From contig NZ_JQNR01000003.1 of NCBI RefSeq assembly GCF_000745345.1, positions 1,054,001 to 1,118,000 of the forward strand: a stretch of DNA of 64,000 nucleotides, written 5' to 3'. This DNA is from Actinacidiphila yeochonensis CN732. Lineage in GTDB: Bacteria; Actinomycetota; Actinomycetes; Streptomycetales; Streptomycetaceae. A model generated the notes under the pieces. That model saw only the letters and a program-made list of their open reading frames with translations, did not search any database and was not told where the DNA came from. This document shows positions 54,331 to 61,944 of this stretch, one piece after another. The position numbers and the translations under genes are program-made. The number at the start of each line of letters is the position of its first letter. Position 1 is the first letter of the stretch.

Positions 54331-55754
54331 CGCAGTCGGCCCAGCCGGAGGCATCTCGGCCGGAGGCACCACCGGCTCAGTCGCCCGCGCGACCGCCCGC
54401 GCGGACGGCTGCCGGAGGTCCGGCGGACGGCGGTTTCGACCCGGGCGCGGCGGCCGCCCGGGCCACCGGCGCGATCCTCGCCGACACCCTGCACGGCACC
54501 GCCCGGGGCGTGGTGGTCGACTCCCCGCCGGGCGCCGGCAAGTCGACGCTGGTGGTGCGGGCGGCCCGCGAACTGGCCGCCGCCGGGGAGCCGCTGATGA
54601 TCGTCGCGCAGACCAACGCCCAGGTCGACGACCTGGCGGACCGGCTGGCCGAGGCCGACCCGGAGCTGCCCGTGGGACGGCTGCACGGCGCCGACTCACC
54701 GCCCGACCCGGCGCTGCTCCGCCATCCGTCGATCGCCGCGTCCGCCTCGGTGGCCGACCTGCGCGACCGCCCGGTGGTGATCGCCACGGCGGCGAAGTGG
54801 GCGTACGTCAAGGACACCGAGCCGTGGCGGCACGCGATCGTCGACGAGGCGTACCAGATGCGCTCGGACGCGCTGCTCCAGGTGGCGGGGCTGTTCGAGC
54901 GGGCGCTGTTCGTCGGCGACCCGGGGCAGCTCGACCCGTTCAGCGTGGTCGGTGCCGAGCAGTGGGCGGGGCTGAGCTGGGACCCGTCGGCGAGCGCGGT
55001 GGTGACCCTGCTGGCCCACAACCCGGAGCTGCCGCAGCACCGGCTGCCGGTGTCCTGGCGGCTGCCGGCCACGGCGGCGCCCCTGGTGTCGCGGGCGTTC
55101 TACCCGTACACGCCCTTCCGCAGCGGCACCGGCCCGGGCGAGCGGCGGCTCTCCTTCGGCGTGCGAAGCGACGGCGGCGGCCTGGACCGGGTGCTGGACG
55201 AGGCGGCCGACAGCGGCTGGGGCCTGCTGGAACTGCCCGCCCGGCACACCCCCCGCACCGACCCCGAGGCTGTCCGGGCCGTCGCCCTGCTGGTCCGGCG
55301 GCTGCTGGACCGCGGCGGCGTCACCTGGTCGGCGCCCTCCCCCGACCCCGCGCCGCTGACAGCCGACCGCGTCGCCGTCGGCACCGCCCACCGCGACCAG
55401 GCAGCGGCCGTCCGGGCCGCACTCGCCGCGGTGGGCGTGACCGGGGTCGCGGTGGACACCGCGAACCGGCTCCAGGGCCGGGAGTTCGACGTCACCGTGG
55501 TGCTGCACCCGCTCTCCGGCCGCCCGGACGCGACCGCCTTCCACCTGGAGACGGGACGGCTGTGCGTCCTGGCCTCCCGCCACCGGCACGCCTGCCTGGT
55601 GGTCTGCCGCGCGGGCGTCGCCGAACTCCTCGACGAGCACCCCTCGTCCGAGCCGGTGAGCCTCGGCGTCACCGTCAAGTTCCCCGACGGCTGGGAGGCC
55701 AACCACGCTGTCCTCGCCCACCTCGCCGAACACCGCGTGCCCTACGCCCCGTGA
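54327..55754 (+). CDS. Superfamily 1 (UvrD/Dna2-Upf1-like) DNA helicase
   Basis: The 475-residue ATPase has ordered SF1 motifs: Walker A SPPGAGKSTLV (about 66-76), Walker B IVDEAYQM (171-178), motif III LFVGDPGQLDP (194-204), motif IV LPVSWRLP (240-247), motif V VDTANRLQGREFDVTVV (about 380) and motif VI-like LCVLASRHRHACLVV (about 415). The DEAY box and LQGREFD place it near the Dna2/Nam7/Upf1 branch. The N-terminal 40 residues are low complexity. It is coupled to the preceding gene by GTGA. With a Cas4-like nuclease two genes upstream the set resembles a split Dna2- or TM0106-type nuclease-helicase. Confidence 0.87.
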   Translation: MTQSAQPEASRPEAPPAQSPARPPARTAAGGPADGGFDPGAAAARATGAILADTLHGTARGVVVDSPPGAGKSTLVVRAARELAAAGEPLMIVAQTNAQVDDLADRLAEADPELPVGRLHGADSPPDPALLRHPSIAASASVADLRDRPVVIATAAKWAYVKDTEPWRHAIVDEAYQMRSDALLQVAGLFERALFVGDPGQLDPFSVVGAEQWAGLSWDPSASAVVTLLAHNPELPQHRLPVSWRLPATAAPLVSRAFYPYTPFRSGTGPGERRLSFGVRSDGGGLDRVLDEAADSGWGLLELPARHTPRTDPEAVRAVALLVRRLLDRGGVTWSAPSPDPAPLTADRVAVGTAHRDQAAAVRAALAAVGVTGVAVDTANRLQGREFDVTVVLHPLSGRPDATAFHLETGRLCVLASRHRHACLVVCRAGVAELLDEHPSSEPVSLGVTVKFPDGWEANHAVLAHLAEHRVPYAP

Positions 55755-55958
55755 ACACCCCCGAGAGAGTTGCCACGCTGGGTGCCGTAGTGACTCCCGC
55801 CGGCGATGAAGGTGATGCTCGTGCACGCTGGCGCAACGTGTTCGACGGCCGCTGTCGTCATGGCACTACGGTTCGTTGGTGAAGGTCCGGGGACAGGGAC
55901 CACGGCCACCGAGCCGTAGGGGGGTTGATGAGCACCCCGCTTCTCAGGGAGGCTCTTG

Positions 55959-56486
55959 ATGTCGCAGAGCTTGAGTAGCTTTGCTGACCTGCTTCGGGCG
56001 GCTGAACGGTCGGTTGTCCACCTGGAGATGCGCGACGCCTACGGCGTGGAGTACGAGATCCAGGGGTTCGCGGCTTGGCGGGAGGGGCACCGCCGGGACC
56101 CCGACGACCGCGAGTCGTGGTGGCGTCCGTGGCTCGACCTCGTACGGGCGGTCACCGACAAGGGTGTAGCGATTCGCCGCGCCCGCATCGTCTCCGAGCC
56201 CGTGAGCGACTACATCCGATTCGAGCATTCCTGCACGTTCACCAACGTTGCCGCGGGTGAGGAGATCCGCTGGCTGCCACGGCGTCATGCGTCCGACCTG
56301 GCCCTGCCCGGCAACGACTTCTGGCTGTTCGACGACCGGTTGGTCCAGTTCAACGTCTTCGACGGAGTCGGCCGGTGGGTCCACACCGACCAGACCGAGG
56401 AACCCGCCGTCGCCCGCGCCTGCGCCTCGGCGTTCGAGGCGGTGTGGCAACGCGCCGTCCCGCACGACGACTACCAGCCCCGCTGA
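55959..56486 (+). CDS. DUF6879-family protein
   Basis: The 175-residue protein resembles the actinobacterial DUF6879 family: FADLLRAAERSVVHLEMRDAYGV at the start, RRARIVSEPVSDYIRFEHSCT and IRWLPRRHASDLALPGNDFWLFDDRLVQFN. These usually stand next to Scr1-type helix-turn-helix regulators, but none was found adjacent here. GGGAGG precedes ATG 55959 by 6 bases. Base composition is less GC-rich than the flanking genes, in keeping with accessory DNA. Function unknown. Confidence 0.8.
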   Translation: MSQSLSSFADLLRAAERSVVHLEMRDAYGVEYEIQGFAAWREGHRRDPDDRESWWRPWLDLVRAVTDKGVAIRRARIVSEPVSDYIRFEHSCTFTNVAAGEEIRWLPRRHASDLALPGNDFWLFDDRLVQFNVFDGVGRWVHTDQTEEPAVARACASAFEAVWQRAVPHDDYQPR

Positions 56487-56913
56487 TCCGCCGCGTCCAC
56501 CGGGGGCGGATTCGCCGAGCGCCGCGGCCGACACGCGTCGCGATCGTCGCGCGTCGTGAACGCCCGTATGGCGCCGTCTGTCGAGAACGTTCAGGCTGGC
56601 GCAGGGCCTGATCCGGACGTACGGCCATACCGAGGCCGGCCGGCGTGAGGGCGTCACTCTGTTTAGTGCCGCACAGGACTGCGCTCGTCCAGCCAGGGGT
56701 GGCGGCGACGGATTCGGCTTGTGCCCGCGGCCGGAGCTCGGTCATCAGGGTGCCGCACCGTTCACTGTCCCGGTCGGTCCGCGAGACCCGCAGGGCCTGG
56801 CGGACGCCGGGTCCGGATCGTGGGAGCGGCTGGTGCCTGGTGGCGGTCCTGGATCGGGTGGGGCGGGGCGCGGGACAATGGAGGGCGTTGCCCAGACGCA
56901 GGAGGTAAACCGG
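56487..56913. other. Less GC-rich gap with no convincing gene
   Basis: The 427 bases read in short pieces in several frames (for example LAQGLIRTYGHTEAGRREG at about 56592-56650 on the plus strand), but none has a start, length and codon bias that I trust. It may be the remnant of an accessory gene that once accompanied the DUF6879 protein. Confidence 0.35.
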
Positions 56914-57276
56914 ATGTCGAAGCCGCCCGAGGCACGCCGCCCACCGGAGGAGCGGCCCAAGCGCCCGCTCCCGCTGCGGTTCGAGCCGGGCGCGGTGCTG
57001 GAGGAGGGCACCGACCGCTTCTTCGACCTGGAGTCGATGGAGGACCCCGAGGAGTTGCTGGTCAGGGCCACGGAGCTGGCGCTGGCGTTCCGCGCGGCCG
57101 CCGATCGGGCCACGGAGTTCCAGGCGATGGCGGCCGCGCAGCTGGCGGACCCGCGCCGCTTCGACCGGCTGACCCTGGCCCGGCTCGCCGAGCGGGCGGG
57201 GTGGACGGAGGACTACGCGCGCAGGATGGTCGAGTTCGGCGAGGGGCTGATCAAGCGCGGCGGCGTCACCCCCTGA
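56914..57276 (+). CDS. Small conserved actinobacterial protein of unknown function
   Basis: The 120-residue soluble protein starts with a Pro/Arg/Lys-rich stretch (MSKPPEARRPPEERPKRP) and continues with predicted helices (DPEELLVRATELALAFRAAADRATEF, ARLAERAGWTEDYARRMVEFGEGL). An excellent AGGAGG lies 8 bases before ATG 56914. I recognise no domain. Confidence 0.78.
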   Translation: MSKPPEARRPPEERPKRPLPLRFEPGAVLEEGTDRFFDLESMEDPEELLVRATELALAFRAAADRATEFQAMAAAQLADPRRFDRLTLARLAERAGWTEDYARRMVEFGEGLIKRGGVTP

Positions 57277-57581
57277 GCGGCCCGCCCCCGGCGCCGGCCC
57301 GGCTCGGGCCCTTCCGGCTCGGGGGTCTGGCCGGGGCCCTTCCGGCGCAGGGTCCCGGTTCGGAGGGCCGACGGAGGGTCCCGCTTCGGAGGCTTCCGGT
57401 TCGGAGGGCCGAAAACGCTTCCGGCCAGGCAGCCCGGTGTGTGCGCCGCACCCGCGCGCGGCAAACCGCCGACCTCGTGCCGTCACGCTCCGAGGCCGGA
57501 CGGACACGGTACCCCGCCGCCCGGCCCGCGTCCCGGATACCGCGAAACCTGCCGTTGGCAACTGCCACGTGGGCGACCGTG
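57277..57581. repeat. Repeat-rich gap
   Basis: Two exact direct repeats are seen: GGGCCCTTCCGGC at 57306-57318 and 57334-57346, and CCGGTTCGGAGGGCCGA at 57355-57371 and 57396-57412. No gene is recognised. Confidence 0.7.
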
Positions 57582-58199
57582 ATGGGCATGGACGATACGG
57601 AACGGCGGCAGTTGACCCCGTACGCCACCACCGACGGCGTGGCCTGGCTCGCCTCCGCCAGCGCCTTCCCGCGCAGCGTGCGGGCCCTGTGGTCGGCGCG
57701 CCCGGCGGCGCCGAGCGTGCTGCCCTGCGGCACCGTCTTCGACGTGCTGAACCTGCCGGAGCTGTTCGGGCGCCGGGTGCTGGAGCATCTGTGGTCGGAC
57801 GGTCCGTGCGGCGGCCCCGGCAGCGGCCCGGCGGCGGTCCACCAGGGCCGGGTGCTGCTGCTGGCGTCGGTGGGGACCGCGCAGCGGCTGCCGGCGCTGC
57901 TGGAGTGGGAGGAGTGGGGCCGCCGGGTGCCGCCGATGCTGTGCCACGGCGCCGGCGACGCGGTGACCGTCCCGCCGCTGCCCGGTCCGGGGCGCGGGGC
58001 GGCGGCGGGCCGCTCGCGGTGGCTGGTGGCGCCGGCCTCGGCGAGCCCCTGGCTGCCCGGCGCGGAGGTGCTGCTGTGGGCGTGCGTGCGGGCCGTGCGG
58101 ACGGACCGGACGGCGGCCCGCGCGGAGTCCGTGCGGACGGACCCGGTACGGACGGCCGCGCCCGTTCCGCCGCTGGTCACGGTGCCCGGACCGGCCTGA
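57582..58199 (+). CDS. Primase/polymerase-like domain protein, function unknown
   Basis: The 205-residue protein resembles short actinobacterial proteins annotated as bifunctional DNA primase/polymerase-like: LTPYATTDGVAWLASASAFPRSVRALW, VLPCGTVFDVLNLPELFGRRVLEHLW, GRVLLLASVGTAQRLPALLEWEEWG. The catalytic acidic pair of true prim-pols is not evident, so enzyme activity is doubtful. ATG 57582 and 57588 and GTG 57579 are all possible starts with weak ribosome sites. The C-terminal 30 residues are low complexity. A tRNA-Lys gene follows. Confidence 0.7.
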   Translation: MGMDDTERRQLTPYATTDGVAWLASASAFPRSVRALWSARPAAPSVLPCGTVFDVLNLPELFGRRVLEHLWSDGPCGGPGSGPAAVHQGRVLLLASVGTAQRLPALLEWEEWGRRVPPMLCHGAGDAVTVPPLPGPGRGAAAGRSRWLVAPASASPWLPGAEVLLWACVRAVRTDRTAARAESVRTDPVRTAAPVPPLVTVPGPA

Positions 58200-58276
58200 G
58201 CCGGGTGACGCGGGACCGGCACGGAACGGATTTCGCAACCTCTGGGGACGGGTGCTAATGTTTTCCACGTCAGCAG

Positions 58277-58350
58277 GCGCCGCTAGCTCAGTTGGTTAGA
58301 GCAGCTGACTCTTAATCAGCGGGTCCGGGGTTCGAGTCCCTGGCGGCGCA
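58277..58350 (+). tRNA. tRNA-Lys (CTT)
   Basis: The acceptor stem GCGCCGC (58277-58283) pairs perfectly with GCGGCGC (58343-58349), with A73 at 58350. The D arm is GCTCAGTTGGTTAGAGC; the anticodon stem GCTGA/TCAGC encloses CTCTTAA with anticodon CTT; the T arm is CGGGGTTCGAGTCCCTG. CCA is not encoded (CCT follows). Confidence 0.97.
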
Positions 58351-58359
58351 CCTGAGGGA

Positions 58360-58391
58360 CGAAGGCCTCTCGCGAAAGCGAGGGGCCTTCG
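58360..58391 (+). terminator. Terminator of tRNA-Lys
   Basis: Arms 58360-58373 and 58378-58391 pair over 14 bp with one wobble around a GAAA loop, followed by TTTGTTT. Confidence 0.88.
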
Positions 58392-58401
58392 TTTGTTTCC
58401 C

Positions 58402-58452
58402 GCGCCACGTCTGCCGCGCCACGTCTGCCGCGCCACGTCTGCCGCGCCACCC
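58402..58452 (+). repeat. 14-bp tandem repeat after tRNA-Lys
   Basis: GCGCCACGTCTGCC occurs three times in a row (58402, 58416, 58430) and a partial fourth copy starts at 58444. Confidence 0.85.
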
Positions 58453-58626
58453 CGGCGGTCGCGGGATCGGCCGGGCGGTCCCGGGACCGCCCTGGTGGTC
58501 CGGTGATCGGCCGGGCGGGCGGCGCGGCGGGCCTTCCCCCACGGCGGGCCGGGGGGCGGGGTAGCGTTCAGGCGGCGGCGGGCGCCGCCGGCCGGAACGT
58601 GTCCTGCGTCACTTGGAGGCTTCACC

Positions 58627-59055
58627 ATGGCAACCACCCGTACCGCGACCACCCAGTGGCAGGGCCCCCTGATGGGCGGCGCCGGCACGGTCTCGCTGGA
58701 CACCTCCGGCGTCGGCACGTACGAGGTCTCGTGGCCGTCGCGCGCCGAGGCCGCGAACGGGAAGACGAGCCCGGAGGAGCTCATCGCGGCGGCCCACTCG
58801 TCCTGCTACTCGATGGCGCTCTCGCACGGCCTGGCCGGCGCGGGCACCCCGCCGGAGACGGTGCGGACGGTGGCGAACGTCACCTTCCAGCCGGGCGAGG
58901 GCATCACCGGCATCACCCTGTCGGTGAAGGCCCGGGTGCCGGGGCTGACCGCCGAGGCGTTCGAGGCCGCCGCGCAGGACGCGAAGGCCAACTGCCCGGT
59001 GAGCAAGGCGCTGGCCGGCGTGGACATCACCCTTGAGGCCGAGCTGCTCGCCTGA
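58627..59055 (+). CDS. OsmC-family peroxiredoxin-like protein
   Basis: The 142-residue protein is of the OsmC/Ohr family, which reduces organic hydroperoxides with a cysteine pair. SPEELIAAAHSSCYSMALSHGL holds the peroxidatic Cys and AKANCPVSKALAG the resolving Cys. The conserved Glu of EELIAAAH and an Arg further up complete the usual site. Length is normal. It most resembles the OsmC subgroup rather than Ohr. GGAGG is 8 bases from ATG 58627. It converges with the M6 protease gene. Confidence 0.93.
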   Translation: MATTRTATTQWQGPLMGGAGTVSLDTSGVGTYEVSWPSRAEAANGKTSPEELIAAAHSSCYSMALSHGLAGAGTPPETVRTVANVTFQPGEGITGITLSVKARVPGLTAEAFEAAAQDAKANCPVSKALAGVDITLEAELLA

Positions 59056-59094
59056 CCGGCAACCGCTGGGGAGTCGCCCGGACGGCGGACCCGG

Positions 59095-60353
59095 TCAGCG
59101 GCGGGTGACGCGGATCCTCCAGTCACCCGCCGCGTCCGGCCCCAGGACGGTGAAGGAGAACCCGTCGACGGTGTCCGTCCAGCGCTGGCCGGGGGCGAAG
59201 GGGGCGTCGTTGAGCGAGTTGAACGAGCCGCTGCTGTAGTCGCAGGCGGTGCTGCGCGGGTGGGCGTCGACCACCGTGACCGGGCCCTGGCCGGAGTCGA
59301 CGTCGGTGCGTATCCGGTAGGCGAGTATGCCCTGGCGGCAGGCGTCCTGGTCGTTGCCGAGGGCCTCGCGCAGCTCCAGGACGTACGCCTTCGTCGGGCC
59401 GAAGGGCAGCACCACCGCCTTGCCGCCGCCGGGGACCTCGTCCGGGTGGAGCGTGTAGGTGCGGGTGCCGGGGGTGGCCTCGCAGGCGACCTGGCTGTCG
59501 TCGAGCCAGCCGAGCTTCCACTTGTGCCAGGCCAGCAGGTCTCCTTGGAGCCCCCAGTCCAGGGACATGGTGTCCCACTGCCCGGCGAGGTGGTCGGTGC
59601 GCTGGAAGTCGGAGACGGAGTAGAGGTCGGGCAGCCCGAGGGTGTGGCCGTTCTCGTGGGCGAGGACCCGGAAGCCGGACTGGTCGTGGCCGTAGATGAG
59701 GGAGACCTTGTCCAGGTGGGCGCCGTCGGCGGTGGTGACGGCCGAGGCGCCGGTCCAGGTCACGGAGAGGACGGCCTGGTCGGCCGGCGGACCGGCGTTG
59801 GGGGTGACGAGGACGTTGACGATGTCGTAGCCGCGGAAGTCCACGCCTGAGCCGGCCGCCTTGACCAGGTCGCGCATCATCGCCGTGTGCGCGTCCCAGC
59901 CGTAGCCGCGGCCGATCCCGTAGGAGGAGAACGGCCGCGGCATCCGTATCCACCGCAGCACCGGCGTGGAGCGGTAGTCCAGCCGGCCGAAGGACGCCCG
60001 CTCGTACCAGTCGTGGACGGCCGGGAAGAACTCGTCGTACCGCTCGCGGGCGCTGTAGGGGCTCTTGGCGTCGGGGAAGTCGATCAGCAGGGTGAGCGCC
60101 CGGACGGTGCCGGTGGAGGGGGCGAACTCGCCGTCGGGGCCGTGCTGGACGTGCTCGGGGAAGCCCTCGGACATGGCGGTGCCCGGCATCTGCCGCAGCG
60201 CGCAGGGGCGGCCCGGCGGGGGGCCGAGGCGCCGGCGCCCGACGGTCCGGGGCCGGCGGTGACGACGGAGCCGAGGGCCAGCAGCCCGGCGGCGGCGAGC
60301 GCGGCGCCCCGCAGCAGCCCGGCGCGGGCCCCGGGCCGCAGGGCGGCGGCCAC
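59095..60353 (-). CDS. Secreted M6-family metalloprotease, apparent 1-base frameshift at 60218-60223
   Basis: The zinc site is VLAHENGHTLGLPDLY, the HExxHxxGxxD-like motif of immune-inhibitor-A-type proteases, with downstream WDTMSLDWG. The catalytic frame has its first ATG at 60189, which leaves no signal peptide. One frame away, GTG 60353 encodes a clear signal peptide (GLLRGAALAAAGLLALGSVV) and lies 1 base after the stop of the preceding protease gene. The frames meet at a run of six Gs (plus strand 60218-60223); a seventh gives SAPPPGRPCALRQMPGTAMSEG and one 419-residue protein. Extracellular protein degradation is the likely role. Confidence 0.85.
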
Positions 60354-60354
60354 G

Positions 60355-61629
60355 TCAGGCGGCCGGGTCGAGGTCGGCGGGCCGCCGCGGGGTACCCACG
60401 GTGACCCGGACGCTGAAGGTCCCGTCGGCCGGCCGGTCGGTGACGGTGACCTGCACGCTGCCGTCCGGCGGCGACCAGGACTCGCCGACGCCGAGCGGGG
60501 CGTCGGCCAGCGGCGGGTAGACCGAGGTGGCCGGGCAGGCGGACGTGCCGGGATGGCCGTCGACGACCCTGACCGGCCCGTCGCCGGAGGAGGCGTCCGA
60601 GCGCACGGTGTAGAGCAGGACGCCCTCGGTGCAGGCGGTGCGGTCGTTGCCGGCGCGGGTCCGGGCCTCGATCGCCAGCGCGCGGTCCGGGCCGGTGCGC
60701 ACCACCAGCAGCTTGGTGCCGCCGGGGACCTCGTCCGGGCTGAGGTCGTGGTAGGTGGTGCCGACGCCGGTGACGCAGCCGACCTGGTCCGGCGCGAGCC
60801 AGCCCAGCCGCCACTTGTGCCAGGCGAAGGGGTCGGGGGCCAGGCCGAACTGGCTGCCCATCAGGTCCCAGTCGCCGACGTAGGTGTCCCAGTCGGCGTC
60901 GCTGCCGGCCGGCGGGCGGTAGTACAGGTCGGGCAGGTCGAAGATGTGGCCGGTCTCGTGGGCGAGGACGTCGCGGTCCGGCGGGTGGTGCTCGAAGACG
61001 GTGACCAGGCGCCGCAGGTGGTTGCCGTCGGCGGTGATCGGGGTGGCGAGGTTGACCACCTTGGTGGCGTCGGAGTCGACGCCGGGCGCGTCCGGGTCGG
61101 CGACGAGGTAGACGACGTCGTAGCCGTGGAAGTCGACGTGCGGGTCGGCGGTGGCGACGGCGTCGCGCAGGTAGGCGGCGCGGTCGGCGGCGTCCCAGTC
61201 GCGGTTGATGAGGTAGTCGCCGGCCGGGCGCGGCATCCGCAGCCAGGTCGTCTCGGCGTGCAGGTGCAGCCGGAACTGCCCGTAGGAGGCGGTGTCCCAG
61301 AACGCGCCGGTGGCCGGGTAGTGGTCGGCGGCCACCTGGGCGGGCGTCAGGTCGGGGGCGGTGCCGGGGAAGGACAGGAAGACCATCAGCGCCCTGACGT
61401 CGCCCTGCGGCCGGGCGAAGGAGGTGTCCCAGTCGTTGCCCTCGGAGTGGTGGGCGGCGGCGCGCGGCAGCAGGCAGGGGGTGTCGCCGCTGACGGCGGT
61501 CGCGGACGGGCCGGTCATCAGCGTCCAGGCCACCAGCGCGGCGAAGCCCGCCACCGCGGCCGCCGCGGCGCGCAGCACCCGGGTCCGCGTGTCGGGCGGC
61601 CGGGCGGCCGGCAGGTCTGAGCGGGGCAC
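60355..61629 (-). CDS. Secreted M6-family metalloprotease
   Basis: The 424-residue enzyme has an N-terminal signal or anchor segment (VLRAAAAAVAGFAALVAWTLM, about 18-38). The M6 domain follows: VRALMVFLSFPGTAPDLT, zinc site VLAHETGHIFDLPDLYY, and WDLMGSQFGLAPDPFAWHKWRLGWL. Paired cysteines (PCLL, GCVT, ACTE, ACPA) suggest disulfides. GTG 61629 has GGAGG 5 bases upstream. It shares layout and many motifs with the next gene, which starts one base after its stop, so the pair arose by tandem duplication and is probably co-translated. Confidence 0.9.
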   Translation of the reverse strand: MPRSDLPAARPPDTRTRVLRAAAAAVAGFAALVAWTLMTGPSATAVSGDTPCLLPRAAAHHSEGNDWDTSFARPQGDVRALMVFLSFPGTAPDLTPAQVAADHYPATGAFWDTASYGQFRLHLHAETTWLRMPRPAGDYLINRDWDAADRAAYLRDAVATADPHVDFHGYDVVYLVADPDAPGVDSDATKVVNLATPITADGNHLRRLVTVFEHHPPDRDVLAHETGHIFDLPDLYYRPPAGSDADWDTYVGDWDLMGSQFGLAPDPFAWHKWRLGWLAPDQVGCVTGVGTTYHDLSPDEVPGGTKLLVVRTGPDRALAIEARTRAGNDRTACTEGVLLYTVRSDASSGDGPVRVVDGHPGTSACPATSVYPPLADAPLGVGESWSPPDGSVQVTVTDRPADGTFSVRVTVGTPRRPADLDPAA

Positions 61630-61944
61630 CGGGTCCTCCGTGCGGGGTGGCGTCGGGGGGTCGTCCGTCCGGGATCTCCCTCACCCTGCTATGGATTGCG
61701 GTGGTTTGCCGGATTCGGGTGCTCCGGGAGGGTGGCGGTGGCACCGGCCCGGCGGATGCCCACCGCCGCCCGGGTGACTACCCTGCGTGATGATCTACGG
61801 AGAGCGTGCGGACCCACGGACGGCGCGGCGGCAAATCCGGCCACCGGCCGGAACCCGTGCGGAGAATCACCACGGCAACGCTGGATCGCCAACTCCGCCA
61901 GCCCATATGATCGCCAGTGACGGAAGCGCGGACAGGAGCAGTCC
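61630..61944. other. Divergent promoter region, M6 protease / GGDEF-EAL gene
   Basis: The 315-base gap contains a less GC-rich stretch around 61780-61920 and no recognised gene. It should carry both promoters; no operator was recognised. Confidence 0.4.

Noticed and set aside
58402..58452. Short tandem repeats after tRNA-Lys as a CRISPR array or attachment site
   Set aside because: Units are 14 bp with no spacers, and no integrase or phage gene is nearby.
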